A DNA stretch of 22,004 nt, taken from NCBI GenBank assembly GCA_964413635.1, contig CAYPTH010000045.1, forward strand, positions 1 through 22,004, written 5' to 3'. The notes beneath the pieces are model-generated. The model was given only the letters and a program-made list of their open reading frames with translations. It did not search any database and was not told the DNA's origin. The position numbers and the translations under genes are program-made. Source of the DNA: CAYFQV01 sp964413635 (GTDB taxonomy: Bacteria; Spirochaetota; Spirochaetia; DSM-27196; PWMO01). This document shows, piece by piece, positions 15,777 to 21,921 of the stretch (its first letter is position 1; each line of letters starts with the position of its first letter).

Positions 15777-16922
15777 TCAGTAGAGCGGCACCAGCTCGAG
15801 CTGGAAGTCTCCCTCATCCCGATTGGGCACCCAGGTCACGAGATAGCTCGCTACCACGCCGGCATCGCCAAGGGCAACGCTGCGGCCCCCAATTGTGGCC
15901 TGCGCTGCTCCGGCATTCGAGAGCCAGATCCGGATCTCTTGGTCCGGGTTCGCCTGAAAAGCGTCTCCGTTTTGGACGTACTGTTCTTCTCGCGGTTCTT
16001 CATCCACCTGGGATCGAAAGTAGGTGTATCCACGAAAGTCGATGTTCACGCCAAACGCCTGTGGACCTTCGGCCGATCGCAAAACCATGGCGCTCTGCTC
16101 ACGGGATGCGACATTGGTGGAGCCAATGCCCGGTGTCCCACTCTCTTCGCCGACGGCGCCGCCTGCTGAGTCAGTCCCAGTGTTTGTTTGGCCAAGGGGT
16201 TGCTGGAGGACGCGGTCGAAGCGCAGCACCACACTGGCCGGATTGGTCGAGGGGTCGAGATTGCGCACGAGGAGCCGCACATCCCCGCGGCCGTCACCGT
16301 CAAGATCCAGCGCTTCCTCCCCTCCGGACCGTAGCGATTGGCCGCCCTGCGGGGTTTGTATGGAGAGCTTGTCTGATACCCCTTCAATGGTCACCGGTCG
16401 ATTCTCCCCGTCCACCGGCACGGACACCACGTCGCCGACGGAGAAACGCTGCTCGAGGAAGACCTCTTCGAGAACGTACTCCTCCCCCGCGACCTCCCGC
16501 GGCTGCGTCTGTTCACTTGTCTGTGCCGGCTGCGCGCCTTGGTCCGCCCCCCCGTTCAGGACGCCGCTCGCAAACAGGAAGTATACGCCAAGGCCAAGAG
16601 CAGCGACCACCAGCACCGCGAGGGATCCGAGCACCCACGGACGGGGACTCTTGCGGACAATGAGCTCGTCCATTGGAGCCGGGGTCTCTTGGAGCTTCAT
16701 GTTCTTGTAGAGAGTCAGCGTTTCCTGAGGATCGAGCTCCAGAAACTCCGAATAGGTGCGCAAGAATCCAATGAGGTACGGCTCGCCCGGAAACTGGTCG
16801 AAGTCCTCGGCCTCGAGACTCTCAATGTACCGCCTGGCGATGTGCGTATCGCGCGCTACTTGCTCTACGGTGTAGCCCTTCTGTTTCCGAGTTGTCCGAA
16901 GCTTCTCGCCAATCGACTCCAT
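15777..16922 (-). CDS. RodZ-like helix-turn-helix membrane protein
   Basis: 381 residues. Residues 1-70 form the RodZ-type HTH (IGEKLRTTRKQKGYTVEQVA, then YIESLEAEDFDQFPGEPYLIGFLRTY), which in RodZ binds MreB rather than DNA. A single membrane helix lies at about 96-119. The rest is periplasmic: a Gln/Thr/Gly-rich linker, a beta-rich domain with a DLDGDGRGD loop (206-214) resembling a calcium-binding site, a second Gly/Thr/Ser linker (about 240-275), and a C-terminal domain (about 290-365) resembling DUF4115 of RodZ. It likely supports rod/helical cell-shape control. The ATG at 16922 is 8 nt after the lolA-like stop and has only a weak Shine-Dalgarno, suggesting coupled translation. Confidence 0.85.
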   Translation of the reverse strand: MESIGEKLRTTRKQKGYTVEQVARDTHIARRYIESLEAEDFDQFPGEPYLIGFLRTYSEFLELDPQETLTLYKNMKLQETPAPMDELIVRKSPRPWVLGSLAVLVVAALGLGVYFLFASGVLNGGADQGAQPAQTSEQTQPREVAGEEYVLEEVFLEQRFSVGDVVSVPVDGENRPVTIEGVSDKLSIQTPQGGQSLRSGGEEALDLDGDGRGDVRLLVRNLDPSTNPASVVLRFDRVLQQPLGQTNTGTDSAGGAVGEESGTPGIGSTNVASREQSAMVLRSAEGPQAFGVNIDFRGYTYFRSQVDEEPREEQYVQNGDAFQANPDQEIRIWLSNAGAAQATIGGRSVALGDAGVVASYLVTWVPNRDEGDFQLELVPLY

Positions 16923-16930
16923 AGACGTGC

Positions 16931-17623
16931 CTAATTGCCCTCGAAGAGAAAGTCCGTATAGATATTCGCCGAGGCGGGAGCCTCGTACTCGAACCGTGTC
17001 GTCGGGATACCCTCATTGAGAACAATGTCTGTGAAGTCGAACACGATCTCCTCATACCCGACCGTCACCGCGTCGATCCGACGGATCAGCAGATCCTCGG
17101 TAATGGAGAGGGTGAGCTGCCGAAAGCCCTCACTGGACACACGCCAGTCGAGACGGAGCTTCGTTACCATCTCGTCCGATCCCTCTTCCAGGGCCACCGG
17201 ATCCGGCGAGTCGAGGTAGGCAATACTGTAGCCCTCTTTCATGAGCGCAAGTCCTTCCTGAGTTGCCAGGGCGGCGCCGGAGCCATTCCCTCCCTCAGCA
17301 AGCGTCTGCTGCAACACTACATTGTACTCCGGAATGTAGACCTTCAACACGCGCCCGTCGGAGACCAGCACTTGATCCTCGGGCTCATCGAAGTCGATCC
17401 GGATCTGATTGGGACCCCGATAGAAGATTTCACCTGAGTACGTCGCGTCTTCTCGAGCCATCCGTATGTCGGCTGAGTAGTCGACAATGCCCGTGTAGCG
17501 TTGCGCCACGGCGTCAAAGAACTGCGTAGCCGTCTCGAGCTCTTGAGCGCCGACCGCTACGGCGAGAGCGGAGAAAGCAGCCAGGAGAACTGTTATGCGA
17601 TGAAATCGTTGTGGTACTGTCAA
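16931..17623 (-). CDS. lolA: LolA-like outer-membrane lipoprotein carrier protein
   Basis: 230 residues. A signal peptide (1-26, ending AVAVGA before QELET) and a beta-rich mature part fit LolA, the periplasmic chaperone that carries lipoproteins from the LolCDE complex to the outer membrane. Visible family-like segments: FDAVAQRYTGIVDYSADI, GEIFYRGPNQIRIDFDEPEDQVLVSDGRVLKVYIPEYN, and a C-terminal IVFDFTDIVLNEGIP followed by FEYEAP. The only workable start is TTG at 17623; no in-frame ATG or GTG precedes the signal peptide, and the Shine-Dalgarno is weak. First gene of the run lolA-rodZ-like-rimO-EamA-helicase. The family is divergent, so exact cargo is inferred. Confidence 0.8.
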   Translation of the reverse strand: MTVPQRFHRITVLLAAFSALAVAVGAQELETATQFFDAVAQRYTGIVDYSADIRMAREDATYSGEIFYRGPNQIRIDFDEPEDQVLVSDGRVLKVYIPEYNVVLQQTLAEGGNGSGAALATQEGLALMKEGYSIAYLDSPDPVALEEGSDEMVTKLRLDWRVSSEGFRQLTLSITEDLLIRRIDAVTVGYEEIVFDFTDIVLNEGIPTTRFEYEAPASANIYTDFLFEGN

Positions 17624-17653
17624 TATCGTTACCGTGTGGATGCTATTCGTCTA

Positions 17654-17686
17654 CGGTATCCTCACCATGCGATACCGCTTTGTCAA
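17654..17686 (-). promoter_or_regulatory. Candidate promoter of the lolA-like operon with overlapping inverted repeat
   Basis: Minus strand: consensus TTGACA (17686-17681) with a poor -10 (GAGGAT, 17663-17658, 17-nt spacing). Between them lies a perfect 7-bp inverted repeat, CGGTATC (17654-17660) and GATACCG (17671-17677), with a 10-nt centre. Its position over the core promoter suggests an operator. Confidence 0.4.
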
Positions 17687-17711
17687 GAAGCGTGTTTCGC
17701 GTCCCTATCCG

Positions 17712-18455
17712 TCAGCGAAGATTTCGCAGCTGGTCCCGTAGCTCGGCGGCGCGTTCGTAGTTCTCCTCTTCGACGGCATCGGTGAGTTGTTTCTGTAGCT
17801 GCTCATGGGCGTCTACAGCCTCCTCATCCACCTGCTCGAGGGCGGATTTGAGGTAGTTCACCGACCGTACCCGTTCGAATCGAAACGCGGCGGAGTCAAG
17901 CTCTTCCATCGACTCAATCTCTTCAATCGCACTCTCGAGAATCGTACGCGCCACTCCTTTTGCCGCCTGATGCATTGATATCATTGCCTGGGCAACCGCG
18001 TTCATGCGGAGGATGTAGGGTTTGAACTGAAGAACGGCATTGCGGTCCTCCTCATTCGGGCAATACTGCTCGAGCAGGCGACAGAGACGCAGATTGTGCT
18101 CCGTGTCCCGGCTCACCCGTTCAAAATCATTGATCTGAAAGAGCAACAGGTAGCGGTAGTAGAACAGGAGCCCTTCGCCGTGGAGGCGCGTCGCCGTATC
18201 GTGATCGATCTCGAAGCCGGCCGCACTTCCCTCGCGCTCGACGTGCTCGGCCAACTCGGCCTCGACTTGGTCCACGACGGATTCACTCCCGCCGGGTCTC
18301 ACACCGTCGGGCCGGCCTTCCAACTCGTACTGCTCCACCCCGAGAGGCAAACGCACCTGAAGAATCTCTCGCCCATCGTCGGCGACGATCTTCCGGATCA
18401 TGTTCTCCTCATCGTAGGGCCATTCTTGCAGGAGAGTAGTCAAATCGTGTGTCAT
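17712..18455 (-). CDS. UVR (UvrB/UvrC) motif-containing protein
   Basis: 247 residues. The C-terminal about 35 residues match the UVR motif (LTDAVEEENYERAAELRDQL), a helical hairpin through which UvrB and UvrC interact and which also occurs in McsA and ClpC. The remainder, opening MTHDLTTLLQEWPYDEEN and running to a helical middle with RLLEQYCPNEEDRNAVLQFK, has no catalytic motif I recognise and no zinc-finger cysteines, so it is not UvrB, UvrC or McsA. A stress or repair adaptor role is possible but unproven. The ATG at 18455 has only a weak AGG upstream. Longer starts would cross the promoter of the divergent UMP kinase gene. Confidence 0.75.
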   Translation of the reverse strand: MTHDLTTLLQEWPYDEENMIRKIVADDGREILQVRLPLGVEQYELEGRPDGVRPGGSESVVDQVEAELAEHVEREGSAAGFEIDHDTATRLHGEGLLFYYRYLLLFQINDFERVSRDTEHNLRLCRLLEQYCPNEEDRNAVLQFKPYILRMNAVAQAMISMHQAAKGVARTILESAIEEIESMEELDSAAFRFERVRSVNYLKSALEQVDEEAVDAHEQLQKQLTDAVEEENYERAAELRDQLRNLR

Positions 18456-18471
18456 GTCGCGGCCTGTCCCA

Positions 18472-18500
18472 TTTCCAGCTTTCCTTAGGTCGAATATAAT
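18472..18500 (+). promoter_or_regulatory. Promoter of the UMP kinase gene
   Basis: TTTCCA (18472-18477), 17-nt spacer, perfect TATAAT (18495-18500). Transcription would start near 18507, giving a leader of about 16 nt that holds CAGGAG at 18511-18516. This rules out an in-frame ATG at 18454 as the start codon. Confidence 0.7.
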
Positions 18501-18522
18501 AACGCCCAAGCAGGAGCGCGAA

Positions 18523-19209
18523 GTGATCAAAGTTATCTCGCTTGGTGGGTCCATTGTCGCACCCCAGGGGGTCGACACAGAGTTTCTCACGAGCTTTCGC
18601 TCGGTCATCGAGGATCATATTCGAGATGCCCGGAGCCGGTTGATCTTGGTAGTTGGTGGCGGCGCGCCCGCGAGAACCTACCAGAAGGCCCTTCACAGCG
18701 TCCTCGGCAAGCCCGATACCGACGAGGCCGACTGGATCGGCGTAGCTGCGACCAAGTTGAACGCGGCGCTGCTGCGCGCGGTCTTCCGGGACATCTGTCC
18801 AAACGAGGTCGTAAGCGACCCCACCGGCGCAATAGATTTCCACGGCGATATCTTGGTTGCTTCCGGCTGGAAGCCGGGCTTCTCGACTGATTACGACGCC
18901 GTGCTCTTGGCCGAGCGCTTCGGCGCCGAGAGCGTCATTAATCTCTCGAACATTGAGCGGGTCTACACGGCCGACCCGAAAACGGATCCGTCCGCCACCC
19001 CCATCGACACAATCTCCTGGGGCGAATTCGCCAAACTCGTGGGCGACGAGTGGTCCCCCGGCAGCAATCTGCCCTTTGACCCAGTTGCAACAAAGAAGGC
19101 TTACGAGCTCGGGCTGAAAGTCATTGTGGCGCGGGGCACCGATATTCCGAATCTCAAGCGGATCCTCGAGGACCAGGAGTTTGTCGGAACACAGATCGGT
19201 CCCAACTGA
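18523..19209 (+). CDS. pyrH: UMP kinase, archaeal type (amino-acid kinase superfamily)
   Basis: 228 residues. Makes UDP from UMP and ATP. Motifs: SLGGSIVAP (6-14) for phosphate binding, LVVGGGAPARTY (42-53), STDYDAVLLAERFGAESVINLSN (121-143, the hexamer-forming/UMP region), and RVYTADPKTDPSATPI (146-161) in the ATP-binding half. The pattern, ending DPVATKKAYELGLKVIVARG, is closer to the short archaeal UMPK form than to the bacterial PyrH with KLSGEAL. The GTG at 18523 is preferred because CAGGAG lies 6 nt upstream and it follows the mapped TATAAT. Head to head with the UVR-motif gene, convergent with the lipoprotein gene. Whether a canonical PyrH also exists elsewhere is unknown. Confidence 0.85.
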   Translation: MIKVISLGGSIVAPQGVDTEFLTSFRSVIEDHIRDARSRLILVVGGGAPARTYQKALHSVLGKPDTDEADWIGVAATKLNAALLRAVFRDICPNEVVSDPTGAIDFHGDILVASGWKPGFSTDYDAVLLAERFGAESVINLSNIERVYTADPKTDPSATPIDTISWGEFAKLVGDEWSPGSNLPFDPVATKKAYELGLKVIVARGTDIPNLKRILEDQEFVGTQIGPN

Positions 19210-19235
19210 TCGAGCGTGGAAGCCTCGGCCCCGCG

Positions 19236-20771
19236 TCACTGCAGTAGTTGGGCGAGGATCTCTCGAGACGCCGGCGTGAGCGTGTGATTCGCCGGGGTGT
19301 TGCTGCGAATCGCCGCAAGCGCATCAACCCGGCTCGATCTCTCAGAAATCGCCGACGTCAGATCAATGGCCAACTCGGTCTCATCGAGACGCGCCGCTAC
19401 ACGACACATTCGTACCGCAAAGCTTAGGTCGGCGGCCGGGCTGGAGCGGAGCACCGTGAGGGCCTCTCGAAACTGTGCCGCCGCGTCATCACGCCGATCC
19501 TGATCTAAGAGCATTTCCGCCAATCGAGCGCGAAAACGGGCAAGCACGAGGCCACCGGGTAGCTCCGCGGTAATGGCCGCCACGCGGGCGTCTTGCTCCT
19601 GGTGCAGGTACAGTCGCGCGATCTCCTGGAGCAGCTCTACCTTGATAGTTGAGCTCTCCGCCGATATTGCGCTGCTTCGCGCCTGTTCGAGCTGGAACTG
19701 AGAGAGGGAGTCCTCACCGATCTCCGCGTAAGCGGAGGCAATGGCGAGGTGGCCCTCGGCGCGCAGAGCCGGCGTGGACGCCAGCGATGCACTGCGCCCT
19801 CCGCGAGTGAGCATGAGAAAGCCAATGGTGCGGACCTCTCCGCGGAAGTAGCTCCTCGCGAGGTCTGCGTAGGCCAATGCTCTCAAGTGCGGCAGTGGAA
19901 TATCCTCAATGGTGCGCAATGCATCCGTGCGCCGGTCCATACTTGCCAATACTCCGGCCAGGCGGCGCGCTGCCAGCGCCTGCGGCGCTCCGGTAATCTC
20001 TCCCGCCTGCTCCGCAGCGTCCAGGGCACGGCGAATCGTCTCTGTTGACGCCGGCGTCGACTCGTTTTGACCGCCCCGTTGCGCCCGAGATATCCGCGCG
20101 AATGCGAGCGCGCGCTGCCAGGGATCTGCAATGCTGCTTGCCGCCGGCAAGGCTTGTTGAATTAAGGTGTTGACGCTACCGGGGATGTTCTCGCTGTTAT
20201 ACCGCTCTACGAGATCAAGGAGAAACGAAACCCGCAGCGCGAAATCCTGAATGATGTAGCCTTCTTGGATGGTCGCCTGCAGCGTCTCTGAGAGCGTAGG
20301 CGCCGGGACGAATGCCGCGTCCACAATGCTCCTGAGGACGGCGGTTCGCGCTGACTCCGACGAGATCCCGGCTGCCGCCCGTCGGGCTCGATCGAGGACC
20401 GCCCCCGCCGCCTCGCTGTCGTCCAATCGGGCGTAGGCGCGACCGACCCTGGTAAGCGTGCTCGCAGTAATGTGGGCCTCAATCGAGCCCACATCTGCGT
20501 TACGGATGTATTCGAGGAGTACTCGAGCCTCATCCTCCATGCGAGCATCCACATACGCGGATGCCACAACCGCGAGCCGCTCGATCCGGCGACCCGGGTC
20601 GTCGAACGAGAGCGAGAGCGAGGCTGCCGTACCCCCAATGGTATCCGCCCCGCCGAGACGGCGGAGATTCAGCCCCTCGACTGTGCCACCGGTGGCGCAA
20701 CTTGCGAGTGTATACAGGAGTGCGGCGCTGAGAACTGCGTACGTAAGACTACGCAAGAAGTCCAACTTCAT
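19236..20771 (-). CDS. Lipoprotein with helical (TPR-like) repeats, unknown function
   Basis: 511 residues. The signal peptide ends in a lipobox, LASC, with Cys25 as the expected lipidation site, so the protein is probably membrane-anchored in the periplasm or outer membrane. The mature part is almost wholly helical and built of TPR-like repeats: segments such as RVGRAYARLDDSEAAGAVLDRA, RIARLYLHQEQDARVAAI and LAEMLLDQDRRDDAAAQFREAL recur along its length. Such proteins usually act as assembly or scaffold factors; no enzyme motif is seen. The ATG at 20771 has no Shine-Dalgarno, but a TAGTAT box lies 7 nt upstream. It follows the small 115-aa gene by 40 nt and may also be read from that gene's promoter. 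Confidence 0.75.
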   Translation of the reverse strand: MKLDFLRSLTYAVLSAALLYTLASCATGGTVEGLNLRRLGGADTIGGTAASLSLSFDDPGRRIERLAVVASAYVDARMEDEARVLLEYIRNADVGSIEAHITASTLTRVGRAYARLDDSEAAGAVLDRARRAAAGISSESARTAVLRSIVDAAFVPAPTLSETLQATIQEGYIIQDFALRVSFLLDLVERYNSENIPGSVNTLIQQALPAASSIADPWQRALAFARISRAQRGGQNESTPASTETIRRALDAAEQAGEITGAPQALAARRLAGVLASMDRRTDALRTIEDIPLPHLRALAYADLARSYFRGEVRTIGFLMLTRGGRSASLASTPALRAEGHLAIASAYAEIGEDSLSQFQLEQARSSAISAESSTIKVELLQEIARLYLHQEQDARVAAITAELPGGLVLARFRARLAEMLLDQDRRDDAAAQFREALTVLRSSPAADLSFAVRMCRVAARLDETELAIDLTSAISERSSRVDALAAIRSNTPANHTLTPASREILAQLLQ

Positions 20772-20778
20772 GATCGTG

Positions 20779-20784
20779 ATACTA
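20779..20784 (-). promoter_or_regulatory. Candidate -10 box before the lipoprotein gene
   Basis: TAGTAT (20784-20779 on the minus strand) sits 7 nt before the ATG. I find no good -35 at proper spacing, so this is weaker than the similar cases at proS and rimO. Confidence 0.3.
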
Positions 20785-20811
20785 CTTGAGTGTATTCCAC
20801 CGTAACGACCG

Positions 20812-21159
20812 TTACTTGGCTGATTCCACCGCTTGGATCAGAATGCGGCCGTATTTGTCTTCTCCAGTGAAGTAGAGGAGACGGACTTGCTTCGGCCGGC
20901 CGAGCCGCGTGGCGGTCTTGAGACTAACCTCCAGTGTTCCGACTCTTGTCTCATTGCGGAGGTAGAGGTTCCCGAAGATGTGTTGGCCTGAGCCTTGCAA
21001 GAACTCTTCAACCGTAATGCCCACGAAGATCTTGACCGTCTCCCTGAGAGTCATGAGCCCCAGATCATAGGCGTCGTTGGGGTGGATATGAATCGTCTTT
21101 TCATCGAAAGAGTAGTCACCTAGAAGAGAGAGCGCTCCGGTTTGCTTCAACGATGCCAC
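20812..21159 (-). CDS. Conserved-looking small protein, unknown function
   Basis: 115 residues, not recognised. No signal peptide or membrane helix, so probably cytoplasmic. It reads as mixed alpha/beta with SFDEKTIHIHPNDAYDLGL, ETVKIFVGITVEEFLQG, NETRVGTLEVSLKTATRLGR and QVRLLYFTGEDKYGRILIQA; the last part looks like consecutive beta strands. The GTG at 21159 is chosen because AAGGAAGG (21166-21173) lies 6 nt upstream and a promoter maps just before it; a longer start at 21249 would lie upstream of that promoter. Upstream of, and likely co-transcribed with, the lipoprotein gene. Confidence 0.7.
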   Translation of the reverse strand: MASLKQTGALSLLGDYSFDEKTIHIHPNDAYDLGLMTLRETVKIFVGITVEEFLQGSGQHIFGNLYLRNETRVGTLEVSLKTATRLGRPKQVRLLYFTGEDKYGRILIQAVESAK

Positions 21160-21207
21160 TGTAGGCCTTCCTTCGCTTCCATGCTGCACGGTAAGTGGTA
21201 AGGGTTG

Positions 21208-21236
21208 AGTGTATGGGCACGCTTTCACGTCGTCAA
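21208..21236 (-). promoter_or_regulatory. Promoter of the 115-aa/lipoprotein operon
   Basis: Minus strand: TTGACG (21236-21231), 17-nt spacer, TACACT (21213-21208). It predicts a leader of about 43 nt to the GTG at 21159. Confidence 0.6.
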
Positions 21237-21269
21237 CACTCCAAGGCACGCCGAGCGTATCCGCAGCGC

Positions 21270-21299
21270 TTGCCCGGTGGGTGCAGGCATTGCTATGGT
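21270..21299 (+). promoter_or_regulatory. Candidate promoter of the 129-aa gene
   Basis: TTGCCC (21270-21275), 18-nt spacer, TATGGT (21294-21299). The ATG begins 7 nt after the -10, so the transcript could be leaderless. Each hexamer matches consensus at 4 of 6. Confidence 0.4.
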
Positions 21300-21305
21300 T
21301 CCGGC

Positions 21306-21695
21306 ATGCATCCCTCGGAACGCTTCCTCGGCAAGCTGCGGCACATCAAGAAACAGGGCGACGAGCTGGAACCGGATTCACTGCGAGCTCAGGTCTGGGA
21401 CGCCTTTCACCACTCCCTGTCCGGCGTCCCACCGGAAATGGCAGAGGAGCTCTTCGAGTACTTCTACGATAGAGCCGTCCCCGATGAAACACCCTTCTAC
21501 GTTGCCGTAGAGCGTCTCTCCCTCCTCGGCGACGTAGTGGACCTCTTCTATGCCGATTATGACGATGAAGCCGATCCCCTCGCCGAGTCGGACTGGATCG
21601 CGCTGCGGGACATTGTCTCTTCCTACGCGGTCACGCTGGACATGGAGTTGGTGAATTACATTATGAAACGCGTTCTCGACCACGGAGCCATCTAG
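21306..21695 (+). CDS. Small acidic protein, unknown function
   Basis: 129 residues, not recognised. It has a basic N-terminal start (MHPSERFLGKLRHIKKQG), then a strongly acidic helical body with ELFEYFYDRAVPDE and VVDLFYADYDDEADPLAESD. No signal peptide, membrane segment, cysteines or metal motifs; likely cytoplasmic. I start at ATG 21306 rather than a GTG 111 nt earlier because the extra N-terminus would overlap the divergent promoter and looks like noise (Arg/Cys-rich). There is no Shine-Dalgarno. It stands alone, divergent from the 115-aa gene. Confidence 0.6.
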   Translation: MHPSERFLGKLRHIKKQGDELEPDSLRAQVWDAFHHSLSGVPPEMAEELFEYFYDRAVPDETPFYVAVERLSLLGDVVDLFYADYDDEADPLAESDWIALRDIVSSYAVTLDMELVNYIMKRVLDHGAI

Positions 21696-21704
21696 AGCCT
21701 ATTA

Positions 21705-21849
21705 CGCACCTTGTTGAAAAAATACCCGTAAATGACGCCGTCGCCGCAGATTGCGATGTTTCGAACTCCAAGACGTAAAATACAGGTTTAGGATCGACCC
21801 AAGTCGTAGCGTGGTCGAGACTTGGCCGTTCGTCTTTCAACAAGGTGCG
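21705..21849. repeat. 145-bp element bounded by a perfect 15-bp inverted repeat
   Basis: CGCACCTTGTTGAAA (21705-21719) is repeated exactly in inverse at 21835-21849. The 115-nt interior has no convincing gene but holds a second inverted repeat, CCAAGTC (21799-21805)/GACTTGG (21819-21825). Size and shape fit a MITE-like non-autonomous element or a structured RNA. I see no flanking target-site duplication and no other copy in this window. Confidence 0.55.
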
Positions 21850-21879
21850 GCATACGTTACGGAGGGCGAGCGAAAAGCA

Positions 21880-21909
21880 TTGACCTAACCGGCGTCCAGG
21901 CTCTACCCT
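21880..21909 (+). promoter_or_regulatory. Candidate promoter of tRNA-Leu
   Basis: TTGACC (21880-21885), 18-nt spacer, TACCCT (21904-21909), with the tRNA 5' end 12 nt after the -10. The spacing is sensible; the -10 is weak. Confidence 0.45.
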
Positions 21910-21921
21910 TCACGAACCATT

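Noticed and set aside
14384..16663. Open frames on the plus strand opposite rimO and the rodZ-like gene (14384-15373, 15638-16663)
   Set aside because: Both are shadows of well-supported minus-strand genes; the second is an Arg/Pro/Ser-rich translation typical of a wrong frame.
18454..18522. ATG at 18454 as start of the UMP kinase
   Set aside because: It lies upstream of the TATAAT promoter at 18495-18500 and has no Shine-Dalgarno; homology begins at the GTG at 18523.
21661..21843. A 60-codon minus-strand frame inside the inverted-repeat element, considered as a transposase remnant
   Set aside because: Too short, no DDE or HUH-type motif, and it runs into the neighbouring gene's end; nothing supports coding.
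21705..21849. Inverted repeat considered as a terminator for the 129-aa gene
   Set aside because: The loop is 115 nt and no T-run follows the right arm, so an ordinary intrinsic terminator is unlikely.
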